Below, piece by piece: positions 19,129 to 28,755 of a stretch of 64,000 bases of DNA (position 1 is its first letter; each line of letters opens with the position of its first letter). Source of the stretch: Auriscalpium vulgare (Eukaryota; Basidiomycota; Agaricomycetes; Russulales; Auriscalpiaceae); the NCBI GenBank assembly GCA_019915015.1, contig JAHBBC010000016.1, positions 310,001 to 374,000 of the forward strand, written 5' to 3'. The translations under genes and the position numbers were made by a program. A model generated the notes under the pieces. That model did no database searches. It saw only the letters and a list, made by a program, of their open reading frames with translations, and was not told the DNA's origin.

Positions 19129-22100
19129 CTAGTTCCGAAAACCCGCAGCCTTTGTTTCTTGTTCCACAATCCGCCGCGATCCCCGTTCGATAGTGGGGAC
19201 GGTCGCTGTCTCCTGAGTATTGGGGTCTGTGATCGTGATGGTCTGACGCTCATCCGGAAAGTTGCGGACCACGCTGCCCGTCAATACGTCAAACGGCCTC
19301 CCCAAGAGGATGTCATATGCCGGTGAGCGAATGACGTGTATCTGAACGTAGAGCGTGATTTCGCCGAGTTTCAGCGCTACGTTGCGCGCCAAACCCAGCG
19401 ACTTGTCGACGGACCCGTTTGCCGACAGCATATCTAGCGTGATGGTGGGGTCGTAAGCGAGCCCTAAAAAGTGGCATGTATCTTCGGACATGGAGATGAC
19501 CTGCGATCCTGGATCCAGGATCGCCTCTATGTGCGCTTGGTTGTCTACCAAAGGTAGTACTGCCCGTAGCGCCGACGATTCTTTTGCCACGATCAATGGT
19601 TCCGACGGCCGCTCGGTCGCGTTGAGGAACTGCGATAAAACCGGGTCCGGCAAGATGAGGGCGCCGGCGGGCGGCGCCGCCGTCTGGAAGCCCATCGCCT
19701 GCATGAACGATGCCGGCATATGCGAAGATATTCCCCGGACACGGTCCCTCTCGGATTCGCGCTCACTGCTGCCGTCGTCTAAACCGCACAGGTCGCCGAA
19801 GGCTTCGGCGAATTCATCCTGTCCTGCCTGTAGCTCCGTTTGCATCACCGCCACCGGCTCTTGTGCCGCTCGGGCCGGTGCGGTAGGGATACGCCGAGGG
19901 GTGACAGCGTGTCTTATCTGCGCCCGTACTTCTGGGGCCAACGACAGTAACTCCCGTTGCGTCAGCGTAACTGATGCTCCCATTGCCCGCTCGTACACCG
20001 TGGATGCTATGCCCTCCTCGTGTACCGGCGTGTCCTTGACGTAGGCCGCGGTTGCCTTCTTATTCCTTTCTGCGCGCTGTTCCTCCTCCGTGGCCACGTA
20101 CGTGGCATCCGGTACTAGCGCGAACGGGTGTATAGGCTCCGTGTCTAACTCCGGTTCTTCTTCGTGCCCCGCGACCGCCTCGCTGGATGGCTTGGCGTTC
20201 TCCGGTTCGGCGAATGCGACTTTCTTTGGCTTCGCTGTATACTTGGATGGCAAAATGACCACTTCTGGGACCATGCGCCTCGTCTTAACCCGCTCTCCGG
20301 GTAGGGGACCTATGGGTTTGGCTAGCTCCCCGTTCGCCAAGGCTCGCTCCCTTCTAGCTTTCTCCTCTGCCCTCTTGTCTCGCAGATTCATCAAGACTTG
20401 CACCTCCTGATGTAGTTGTGCGATGCGTTCCTCATCCGTGAGCTGGGGTATCATCTGGATCATCCCTGCCACCGGTTGGTCGCGTGCAGGCCTCAGCGGG
20501 TAGTCGGTAACCGCGATCGGCCCCGACGTGGCTAACATCATGTTCTCGGTCACCGCGTTCCCGAGTCTCGCTGCGACTTCGGGCCTCAACGCCGCCGGGT
20601 TCGCTCGATAGTAATCATCGACAATCTGCTGTAGAGTTCCTTTGCCCCAGGGTATCTCCAGACCGCTGGCGAGCGTCACTTGGCCACGGTTGTTTCGGCG
20701 AACCTTCCCGTCGGCGATGCTCTCCTGGAGCACCATGCACTCGCGCATGAAGTGGTCCGGCCCCCCACAGAACGTGCACCGCGCACCGCCTTGTCCTGGC
20801 CCTGGGCGCGGCCGATCGTACCCCATGTTGGCCGCCTGCATCGGGCCCGCGGGTCCGCGCGTGAAGTTCGGCGCACCGTTGCCGTTGCCAGCTAGTGCCT
20901 CAGCTCTCCCGGCCTGGTACGCTCTCGCTATCTGTTCGGTCGCCTTCTCCAATAGCGCCCCAAACTGCTCGACCTTTACTACCGGTTCGGCGGCCTTCGC
21001 TGGCGGCAGCTGGCTCTCCACCGCCGCGGTTACTGACGGCATATCCGTGTGTGAGCGCGGCGTCGTCGTGGTCCCGTGCAGCAGGTACTCGGCGGCCTCA
21101 AAGACCTTCGCCATTGGATAAGGGTCATCGCGATCATGGTCCGGCTCCTTGTACTGCAACCGCTGTTCCACCCTGTCCTGCAGCGACCTGGGAAGCCCTC
21201 GGAGGAATGCGAAGTCTTGATCCCTCTCCGATACGCGGCCCCTCTTCTTCAAGAATTCGGAGATTGCGTAGAACTCCCGGTAGTAGTGGCTCAGGTCACC
21301 AAGAGAAGTAAGCCCCCCGTTTGCGTACTGGGCCACCAGCCTATCGAGGTCCCCTAGGACGTACTTCCGTTCACCGTCCGCGCCCGGGTAGAGGGCTATG
21401 ATCGCCTTCTCGAAATCGGCGAACTTCTTGCCCTTCTCAAACTCCGGACGTATCACCCACTGATCCGCTGTGAGGACGTCGAGGTAACGGACCGCATGCG
21501 CCTTCATCTCTTCATCGTTCGTAATCCCAGCTTGCGTCAACAGGTGCTTGAGTTCGGCGAAGTAACGGGGTAGCTCGCGGGGACGGCTCCCATCGAACGT
21601 GGGGGCGCGCCTATCACCGCGCGTAGGCATCGGGGTTGTCATCCTGGTGGGTAACGGCTGGTTTACGGGGGAACTGGGTGCGTCTGAAAGTGGGGAAGAG
21701 GCAGCCGACCCGCTTCGCTGCCGCTCGCCTGATAAACCTCCCTGCGACCCGCGGTTCGGCGAAACTGGTCTATTTCGCCGTGACCCTGGATTTGATGGTT
21801 GCCGTTCCCCGCGCCCATCAATGATGTCGGCGACTTCGGGCTCCAAATCGTCCGCCTCCGCGACTCGTCGTGAGCGCGGTGTCTCGACTGGGCCAATCCT
21901 GAGCCTGGCCGGGCTCTCGCCCATGCGCAACAGTTCCCTATACAGCATTAGCGACTCTACCCACCCGTCTTGCTCCGCTGGGCGACCATCTGGCCCGTCG
22001 TGTCTTGGCAAGGGAGGGCCCTGACGCGACACTTCGACCTCGTCGACCCCTCCACGGCTTCCCCTGCCTGCGTTGGTCGGGTCGAGTGCAGCGTCGTAAC

Positions 22101-22242
22101 CAGCAACGTTCCCGTCTTGTTCCTCGTCTTCGAAGTGGCCTGGCATTTCGGCGAATTGAGCCACGGCATATGCGTCCGTGCGTGAGGCTCGCAACGGCTG
22201 TCGCCTCGTGGGCTCCAACACTACTCTGGCCTTCGGACCCAT
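19129..22242 (-). CDS. gag: Gypsy Gag-protease polyprotein
   Basis: Structural polyprotein that packages element RNA and includes the protease. The ATG at 22242 is the first in frame and lies 44 bp inside the 5' LTR; the protein has 1037 aa. Acidic, Pro/Arg-rich N-terminus, then a retrotransposon-gag domain (about 216-390, starting TFDGSRPRELPRYFAELK and including LRGLPRSLQDRVEQRL). A CCHC zinc knuckle CTFCGGPDHFMREC is near residue 485. The C-terminal third carries a retropepsin-like domain with ILDPGSQVISMS near 907 and YDILLGRPF after it. The catalytic triplet reads DPG, where most retropepsins have DTG or DSG; from memory DPG occurs in related mushroom elements. The gag stop TAG (19131-19129) is preceded by a -1 slip site. 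Confidence 0.9.
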   Translation of the reverse strand: MGPKARVVLEPTRRQPLRASRTDAYAVAQFAEMPGHFEDEEQDGNVAGYDAALDPTNAGRGSRGGVDEVEVSRQGPPLPRHDGPDGRPAEQDGWVESLMLYRELLRMGESPARLRIGPVETPRSRRVAEADDLEPEVADIIDGRGERQPSNPGSRRNRPVSPNRGSQGGLSGERQRSGSAASSPLSDAPSSPVNQPLPTRMTTPMPTRGDRRAPTFDGSRPRELPRYFAELKHLLTQAGITNDEEMKAHAVRYLDVLTADQWVIRPEFEKGKKFADFEKAIIALYPGADGERKYVLGDLDRLVAQYANGGLTSLGDLSHYYREFYAISEFLKKRGRVSERDQDFAFLRGLPRSLQDRVEQRLQYKEPDHDRDDPYPMAKVFEAAEYLLHGTTTTPRSHTDMPSVTAAVESQLPPAKAAEPVVKVEQFGALLEKATEQIARAYQAGRAEALAGNGNGAPNFTRGPAGPMQAANMGYDRPRPGPGQGGARCTFCGGPDHFMRECMVLQESIADGKVRRNNRGQVTLASGLEIPWGKGTLQQIVDDYYRANPAALRPEVAARLGNAVTENMMLATSGPIAVTDYPLRPARDQPVAGMIQMIPQLTDEERIAQLHQEVQVLMNLRDKRAEEKARRERALANGELAKPIGPLPGERVKTRRMVPEVVILPSKYTAKPKKVAFAEPENAKPSSEAVAGHEEEPELDTEPIHPFALVPDATYVATEEEQRAERNKKATAAYVKDTPVHEEGIASTVYERAMGASVTLTQRELLSLAPEVRAQIRHAVTPRRIPTAPARAAQEPVAVMQTELQAGQDEFAEAFGDLCGLDDGSSERESERDRVRGISSHMPASFMQAMGFQTAAPPAGALILPDPVLSQFLNATERPSEPLIVAKESSALRAVLPLVDNQAHIEAILDPGSQVISMSEDTCHFLGLAYDPTITLDMLSANGSVDKSLGLARNVALKLGEITLYVQIHVIRSPAYDILLGRPFDVLTGSVVRNFPDERQTITITDPNTQETATVPTIERGSRRIVEQETKAAGFRN
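19138..19144 (-). promoter_or_regulatory. Candidate -1 ribosomal frameshift site, G GGT TTT
   Basis: Sense-strand GGGTTTT in gag phase (GCG GGT TTT CGG AAC TAG) fits the X XXY YYZ rule and lies two codons before the gag stop. A -1 slip enters the open pol frame without meeting a stop. I could not assess a downstream RNA structure. Confidence 0.6.
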
Positions 22243-22263
22243 TGTGAATTTGAGCAGAGAGAT

Positions 22264-22281
22264 CCCTCGCGGTGGGCTCCA
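22264..22281 (-). other. Candidate tRNA primer-binding site
   Basis: Four bases inside the 5' LTR the sense strand reads TGGAGCCCACCGCGAGGG, starting with the TGG expected opposite a tRNA CCA end. I could not assign the tRNA; complementarity would imply a U discriminator base. Confidence 0.45.
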
Positions 22282-22285
22282 CAAA

Positions 22286-23000
22286 TGATGAGTAAACCCC
22301 CACTGCAGTCGCTGGAGGGGCCAAGGGTCGGGGTGAGGAGTGCTCTACTGCCTGGGGCGAGAGGAGAGAGGGTAAGAAGGAGCGTGAGAGCGCGCGACCG
22401 CTGGCGAAAACCCCCAACCACAGCGCGCTCTCTATCCTGGGGCGCGCTGCCGCTGCCGTCCTTCTCCTACTAGCCAGATACCGTCAGTCCCGTCGCAAAC
22501 GTAATACACATACCGTCAGTCCAGCACCGTGCCGTCGAGTCCCTCAGTCTCCCATTTCGCTCGCCGTGTTCGCCTAAGCCGTACTGACTTGGTGACTCTT
22601 CGCCGAGACTACCGCTTCCCCTGCCGCTGCTATCTTCGCCTTTCCCCTAGTGCATGGTTAGGTCCCGTCGCCTGGTTCGCCGAACGCTCGCTAGGGTCGT
22701 ATCTCTTGTTTTGTGCTGTGAAGTCTCGGGTGTCGTCTCCCAAGGGTAGATTGCTTTGTCATCACTCGTACACGTACACTCTATGCTCTATCACCTCTCG
22801 ATTCCCACGCTACCCTTCGTTCGGCGCCTACGACATCTCCCGCCTCCGGTCACTCTACCCTTCGCGAGTGGCAACCTTCCCTCAGTTCGCTGCGTTTCGC
22901 CGACCTTGGTTCTGTCCCGCCGCGCCCAGGGGAGAGTGTGGTGGTGTGGTTTGAGGTGTGCGGTCCGGTCTACGTGCCTGTAGCACGCGAGGTCCCATCA
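22286..23000 (-). repeat. 5' LTR of the Gypsy element
   Basis: 715 bp, identical to 8906-9620, next to gag and the candidate primer-binding site; presumed promoter for the gag-pol transcript. Confidence 0.97.
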
Positions 23001-23004
23001 CCAC
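23001..23004. repeat. Target site duplication (right), CCAC
   Basis: Matches 8902-8905. With one copy removed the helicase reading frame resumes at 23005 with GAA. Confidence 0.8.
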
Positions 23005-23830
23005 GAACTTGCTTCTTGCATAACGGCACGAAGGCAACTGCCGTGTTCCAGCTGCCTTCCTCGAGCGCCCGCTTCCCATCGCATCCCCCTCCGTCTCACG
23101 CAAGCGACTCGACCCACGGTGGCTTCCCCAGCTCTCCCTTCATCATCCTCGTCCTCATCGCAGCCCACCGACCCCTTCCTGGACGCTCTTGAGGACGAGG
23201 ACAGCGCAGGCCCGAAGGCAACTCCGCGCGCCAAACTCACGGGCGCCATGGAGTCGATGGCACGCAAGGCTATCCATAAATTCTGTCTCAAGACTTGGGT
23301 GAACAAGGACGGGGACGAATTCGATTGGCTTCCTTACACCACACTCATTCCAGACGACATACTTGCCACAATCCTCGCAAATCTCCATCTCATTCGGGAC
23401 CGCGAGGCGCTCGCACACTTTGCATTTGGTTGGGAGTTTCTTGAAGCCGACGGCAAGGCACTCTTCGACGTGGTCAAGAGCCTCAACAGCGAGTTTGATG
23501 TAATGCGCAAGGAGGCTAATGAGAAGAAGAACGCAAAGGCGCGGGCAACTCGCGAGAGAAACGCGCAGCTGAGTATGTCTCGTCGTTCGTATTATCTATT
23601 GTAGTCTCACCGCAGGCATCAGAAGCAGCGCAGCCTGCTTCCAGCAATTCCAGCAACGCAGCCGCGTCAAGTTCTCAGTGTGCTGAGAACGCACCACCAG
23701 TATCCTCTTCGCTTTTGAGTCCCGGTCGCAAGCGCGCAGCGACTCGGGCACCTCCAGCGTCAGCCCCTCTGAGCCCGGCGCGATCAAAACGGCAAAGAAC
23801 CTGAGGTGAGAACCCAATTCTACTTGTGTG

Positions 23831-26800
23831 CTATGCTGGAATACTGAGACCACCCTCGTTGCAGGAGATCGGCGGATGTAAATATGTAGATGCATCTTCG
23901 TAGCCTTCCGGGACGGCGGCCTCAACATGTTTGTTATCCCAAACCTCCATAGTCTGCTCAATGTACTCCTCCAGCTTCTGGCCAGCTCCAAGACGGTCAT
24001 GTCCCCGACTGAGGTTGTCGTCCGCATGGAACCCGAAGTTGCGCCCGATGTGCCGGCGATGCAAATCATGGTCACGGCATACACGCATGGCCTCGCGCAG
24101 TTCGTTGTCCATATGCGGTTCGGTGTGGCCTTTGCGACGGCGTTCGAGCTGTACACCGCTCTCGAACTCGTCGGTGATCTCCAGGAAGTGTTGCACATGC
24201 ATCGAGAGCACGTTTCGGTACCATTCATTGTCGAACTCTTTTCCCTTGTGTTGAGCAAGCTCTTCTAACCAATGATTGAAGTGTTCTTGCATTAGGTCTA
24301 GCTCAAGGAAGTGTCCAGGCTTCCCTTTCAAGTTGACGAGCCAGTTCTGGAAGAGAGCATCTCTGGTTGCCTTCGGATAGTCATGCTCGATGTTTATGAA
24401 CATCTCGACCAAGTATGACGCATAGTTCGAGTTTCCAGCGCCAGCGAAGGTAAAAACCCATATCTATTTGCAGTTGTTAGTACTGATATTTCTCATGTAT
24501 ACAGTTGCCGCCATACTCCGCACCTTCAAGATTTCCCACACGCGCTCCGCGTCTCCGATCGCAACAGCCCGGACAACTTCAAGGAACCAGATCCCATCCC
24601 GAATGCGCAAGATCGAGTTGGCCAGCGGCCAGTCGCCCTGGAATCCCGCTTCACCGCTTCTACTTTGCGGGTCCTCGCGCGGCGTATCGGGCTGAGGCGC
24701 AACGGGTACGTCATACATGTTAGGCACGGTATTTGGCTCCTTAGCTTTGTAGTGCGCCTTGCTCGTCGCATAACAACGGGCCAAGAGATCGGCTTCTTCA
24801 AGCAGGATGAGCACAGATGGTAGGTTGTCCGCCGCTCTCAAAGAATCGAAATGCGCGACAAGATCATTTGTTTTCAGGCGCACTCTGCATGCACACCGGC
24901 GTCAGCATCGCACCCGTCAACGATCGAGTTAGCCACGTACTCCCAGCAATTCAAGATATGTGCCCGAACGTCGATGTCGAGCAACTTGGCATATGGATAA
25001 TAGTCAACTTTATGAAAATCCGACGGCGTTGCGGTGCCCACAGCCTTCGCCATGAAGCCCAGCGTGGAAGGGTCGGACATGCTGTGTTCGCCTCCCCAAT
25101 GGCCGCGACAGATCCGGCTGAGGTCAGTCCACTTTGTATGCCATAGTTCAAGCACCGGTCGTAGGAATTGAAGCGCGGAGAACTTATTGGAATTGAGCGA
25201 CAGGTACTTCTGAACTTTCTGCATCCCATCGAAGCTCTTGCCGTCGCCATGGAAGAACATCAACCGGCCCCCAAGTGTGTCCTTCGTGATACCCAATTGC
25301 TTCAAGAAGTCGACGATAGCATCGCGCAGGCCCTTCGTTGACACCTCGTTAGCGCTGTTGGTGCCCAGTGGATAAACCTTGGTGCGTCTATTCGGGTTGA
25401 TCGGCGTCTTCTTTGCGGCTTCCTTGAACATGCGACTGACCTCCGATCTGTAGACTGCCAATGCGGGGACGAAATTGACGAGGGTCTCAAGGAAGTGGAA
25501 TGTCGCAACCTTCTGTAAGTGGCCGTGATCAATCTTGTCGAGGATATCCTTGGCCTTGATCTCCCGGCGAGTGCCCGCTTCCATTTTGTCTAGGATCGGC
25601 TGGAGCTTGAATGCTTCCGGAGTGCAATCGTACATCTTGACCCCTGTCCCACCGCAGCCCGTGATCATTTTGTTCTTCGACCCAATCCTCTGCGCCCACC
25701 GCCTTGCATAAGCTTGGATGTTATCAAACACAACGAGAGGAGGCACGACATCCGGCATTGCAAACAAGCTCCGTAGCTTTCCGCGCTCGGCCGCCGACAT
25801 TACAACGAGAGCAGCACGCGTCGTGGAGTACGATACGCATTGCGCGAGCCGGCTCCCGATGCGATATATCGACTGGTGGGCCTTTGTAGCAAAGAGTGCG
25901 ATCCCGCGTGATAAAGCGAACAGGTTCGTGTACGAGTTTCGAGTAAACATGACTTCACTGATGACACTAGTGCAAATCTGACAGCCTCGTGAGCGACGGC
26001 GTGTACATCGTGATACCATGACACATACCACTTCCGTTGGCCGGTACTCAGCGTTCTCCGCGCTGACATTCTTTGATTTCGACTCCATTAGGCTGCTGAA
26101 GAGCCCCCACATCGTCGGTGCGCGCTTCTTATATGTCTCTGTGAGTTTCTGCACCGAGAAGCCGCTGATGATATCCCAGGACACGGAGGGGTCCTTCGAG
26201 ACCGCTCCCTTCTTCTTTCGTGGAGGCGCCGCTCTCGAGGCTGTTGGCGCCGGGATTGCGTCGTTTGGGACGTCATCAAGACCATCGACATCCATTGGGC
26301 TGCCTGCGGAGCCCATCAGGTGAGCATGGAAGACGGCTTTCAGTGTCATGTTACTTACCGGCGCGTTCCTCAATAGCATCTTCGTGTGCGGTGTCCCCAG
26401 CACGAGCGGCCGTACCAGCGTCATCCTCTGCCCCACGATCGTCCATGTCCGCATCCTCGCGGCCTTGTATGCTACCGGTAGCTTCTTCAATCGCAGTATT
26501 GACCTCCTTCGGGGGTGCCGTGCCACCCGTCGCCCGAACACGAAGACCGGCCTCCGGCGAGCAGAGATCATCCGCCTCCGCAAGCAGTTCGTCCTTCACG
26601 CGTTGGACAGCCCAGCTCGAGATTGCAGGCCGCGCATACCCGAGGGTCTTCGGGTCTTGCGAGACCGAGAAAATGTGCGCCCATTCGTCGTGTCGATTAG
26701 CGGGTTTTGCATACTTGTGGTCATACATTCTCTCGACGATGTCGACGGCTCGTACTTTCGAGACACTCGGGCCCAAGAAAGACTTCAGCATTGCGCTGTG

Positions 26801-26999
26801 TTTCGGATCTGCATCGACATCTGGATCAAAGACTTCGTAAAGGAACTGGCCCAGTGAATAATCTCGGCCCAGATTTGCCAGCACTTTCCCGGCTCTTGTC
26901 CGGGGCTCTGCATCTGTTGCTGTAGGCTGTCCAACCCTCAATATCAATAGTAGTCTTCTATCACAGAAAACAAGGCTTTTTCACCTTTTTCCTGGGCAT
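23831..26999 (-). CDS. DUF6589-like putative DDE transposase
   Basis: Likely transposase of the surrounding DNA transposon. Six exons keep one frame of 962 aa: 26999-26985, 26926-26359, 26303-26029, 25977-24941, 24884-24524, 24463-23831; all introns are GT..AG, 51-60 nt, and phases agree. The ATG at 26999 gives MPRKK. I recognise the DUF6589 style by LVVFDNIQAYARRWAQRIGS, FHGDGKSFDG, VLELWHTKWTDL, FAGAGNSNYASY and GKPGHFLELDLMQEHFNHW. Candidate catalytic residues are D371 (FDN), D531 (HGDG) and E812 (QEHFN), which is the D..D..E order of an RNase-H-fold transposase with a long helical insert before E. The N-terminus is acidic with a basic RKKK stretch. No break was found, so the enzyme may be functional and able to move non-autonomous copies. 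The family name is from memory and should be treated as provisional. Confidence 0.72.
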
Positions 27000-27180
27000 G
27001 ACGCTCTTCTTTCGCGAGGGCGGGCAAGCACTGTGTAGCGCACTGATTACTACTGATTATCACAGCTCCTTGCTCACGTGCTCATTTGTGTAAGAGAGAT
27101 GACGCAAAATGTAATTACGATGACATGTCGCTACGATGTGCCTGGCAAAACACCAGTTAGTTCCGCGGGTGTCCTCGGCC

Positions 27181-27220
27181 GGGGGTCTGCCCGCCAGGGT
27201 CCCTAACTTTGATGCAGACC
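27181..27220 (-). repeat. Right terminal inverted repeat of the DNA transposon
   Basis: Reverse complement starts GGTCTGCATCAAAGTTAGGG and ends GGCAGACCCCC, pairing with 7143-7181. The transposase start codon lies 182 bp inside it. Confidence 0.7.
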
Positions 27221-27303
27221 TTAGTGGCGGAACGACTGTCTTCCGCGCGTGGTCGGCAACGGAGACTAGGGTTAAATAAGCAAACGAGCAGCGAAGTCGG
27301 CAT

Positions 27304-28755
27304 TCATTCCTCTCCAACTACTGTCAACCAACGCCCCTGCCCATCTTCAAGTAGCGTAACGCGGCTAGCCTCTTGCCGTGCGGCACGCACTCTGTTCTTC
27401 TTCCCTAGCAAACGCTGCACTCCTTCGTCGATGCTTCGTACCTGCTCCTCTACAGGGATCATATGCCCGACCAGCGCAGATTCCGACACGCGACCCCTCA
27501 GAGCCTCCATGTCGTTATATATGCCATGAAGGATGTGCAACGCTTCGACGACGCGCGCGGTAGCATCTTTTCGATACTGGACGACAGCACGAATCAACAC
27601 CATGGCTTCATCGAGACGAGCGAGCGCGTGCTTGTTGGCCCCAAGCTGCGTCCACAGAGACGCGCGCACGTTGAGAGCGCGGGATTGGACAACGGTGTCC
27701 TCTCGTTCCGCCATGTCATACACGAGCTGGAGTTTCAATTCCATGCGGTCAAGCTCGGTCAGAAGCACTCGTGCAAACATGATTAGGACGTCGAGTTTCT
27801 TGGTCACAAGCGCCATAGCCGCGCTGAATTGAAGGGATAACTCAAGAGCCGACGGGACTTCGCGCTTTGCAAGCCACGACGCAGAGTCGGACTTGGCTGC
27901 GAGAATGGAACGGCGAGCAAAGTCGGTGACCGCGACGATACTGGCGATAAGTGTAAGCATTGGCAAGGTCACAATCCGGTCTCAGACTTACTCATCGACA
28001 ACACCGCCAACTTTGACGCTGAACTTGTCCAGCTCGGGGCCGGTCGCGCGAGCGGCGTCCGCAAATTCGACCAACCGGGCGCACAAATCTTCGCTGGTCT
28101 TCAAATCGCTGTATCGAATGATCGTGGCGAGGTCTCTCGTGCTCAGCTCGGCGGTCTTCATGTTAAGCGAGACCACCGGGAGGAGCTCCGTCTGGTCAAG
28201 GAGGACTTCGAAATGCTTGACCGTGTTCATCAAGGCAGGGAAGTCCGCCAAGATTGGAGTGCTGACATTCGCGGGAGCGAGGATGGGGGCGGCTCGCACG
28301 GACAGGTGGCATACGCGGGAGACGCCGGGGATGGTACACACGGGGGACATCGCGGGGCCGAGCACACCCACCAGCACGACGGGGAGGATGGAGATGAGCC
28401 ACAGCAAGGAAGGGAATATGACGCGTTGATGGAGTACTTCAATCAAAGCGCCCCTGGTTGCCGTCCACGCAACGGTGAGGGTGAGAAGGGGTTCGATACG
28501 CGGGGTGATGCTCTGGACGGTGTCCACGGCCCACTTCCGTCCTGTGAGTATATATGTGCGGATGACGGTGTCGGTGGAGGGTTCCGTAGGGGGAGTGTGA
28601 TCTTCAGGTGTGCCACTGGAGGGCTGAGCGTCTTCCGTGGCCTCTTCGGATCGACTGACATCCTCGGAAGGAGTCACCGTAGCGTCCTGCACAGTGGCAT
28701 GAGGATCGATAGGAAAGTCCTCCCACTCGGCGAAGTTGTTCTGAATCTGTGTCAT
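27304..28755 (-). CDS. Single-pass membrane coiled-coil protein, paralogue 1 (function unknown)
   Basis: Two exons, 28755-27992 and 27940-27304, intron 51 nt, 466 aa. The N-terminal 65 residues are acidic and Ser/Thr/Pro-rich; one hydrophobic segment (VIFPSLLWLISILPVVLVG, about 112-133) is followed by CTIPGVSRVC. The remainder is predicted helical with heptad-like Leu spacing and basic residues near the end. The protein at 60313-61834 shares the layout: a membrane segment, CxIPGxSRxC, VGGxVD at the exon junction, and a phase-2 intron at the same place. The family is probably fungus-specific; a role as an organelle-membrane scaffold is only a guess. The gene stops 84 bp from the transposon end, so the transposon landed in its 3' flank. 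Confidence 0.75.

Larger units (their letters stand above)
9296..22684. repeat. Dispersed nonamer TTCG(G/C)CGAA throughout the Gypsy element
   Basis: Exact copies start at 9296, 9864, 10101, 11137, 12669, 16996, 18388, 19804, 20206, 20694, 21553, 21755, 22147 and 22676, with many one-mismatch copies (for example 9219, 15721, 15883, 18228, 19360). They occur in LTRs, a spacer, gag, pol and the antisense genes A and B. In coding regions they fall in different frames (FAE, RR, SPN readings). I found one exact copy in the rest of the window (59330). Confidence 0.75.
8906..23000 (-). mobile_element. Full-length Ty3/Gypsy LTR retrotransposon with an antisense gene array (14,095 bp)
   Basis: Bounded by two 715-bp LTRs that start TGATG and end CATCA and are identical at every base I compared, and by a CCAC target duplication. 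Gag (22242-19129) and pol (19120-15437) read on the minus strand, so the 5' LTR is at 22286-23000. Domain order is gag, zinc knuckle, protease, reverse transcriptase, RNase H, integrase, which is Gypsy. All frames are intact and the LTRs identical, so insertion is recent and the copy may be active. Between pol and the 3' LTR lie 5.8 kb with three antisense genes, which makes it much larger than usual fungal Gypsy elements. Confidence 0.95.
7334..23804 (+). pseudogene. RecQ-like DEAH helicase, interrupted by an LTR retrotransposon
   Basis: ATP-dependent DNA helicase of the RecQ-like family expanded in Agaricomycetes. Exons: 7334-7711, 7763-8905, then, after the inserted element, 23005-23572 and 23623-23804. 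Spliced without the element these give an open frame of about 756 aa. Visible motifs: Walker A IAPCGEGKT (about residues 73-81), DEAH (198-201), LLMTATLT (motif III), and QQNGRAVRN (motif VI, about 393-401, where classical RecQ has QExGRAGR). LCHAKQLC lies just before the insertion and PCSSC just after it, so the insertion splits what looks like the RecQ cysteine zinc region. As it stands the LTR's first three bases supply TGA, leaving a 507-codon truncated protein. It probably served the surrounding DNA transposon. The start ATG at 7334 is the first in frame; 7396 is an alternative. Confidence 0.8.
7143..27220. mobile_element. DNA transposon with RecQ-like helicase and DUF6589-like transposase, split by a Gypsy insertion
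   Basis: The two ends carry imperfect inverted repeats of about 39-40 bp sharing CATCAAAGTTAGGG and, a few bases on, GGCAGACCCCC. They enclose only two host-type genes: a RecQ-like helicase on the plus strand and a six-exon transposase-like gene on the minus strand, which converge with 26 bp between their stops (23804 and 23831). Subtracting the 14,095-bp LTR element and its 4-bp duplication leaves about 5,979 bp. A TTA at 7140-7142 and at 27221-27223 may be the target duplication, but three bases is weak evidence. I infer a single autonomous element from the inverted repeats and gene content; absence of other genes between the ends supports it. The exact termini are uncertain. Confidence 0.65.

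Noticed and set aside
19490..22024. Plus-strand open frames across gag
   Set aside because: Shadow frames of gag; composition follows the gag codons and no introns or motifs support them.
22264..22281. Naming the primer tRNA
   Set aside because: The TGG start is right, but I could not match the 18 bases to a tRNA 3' end from memory.
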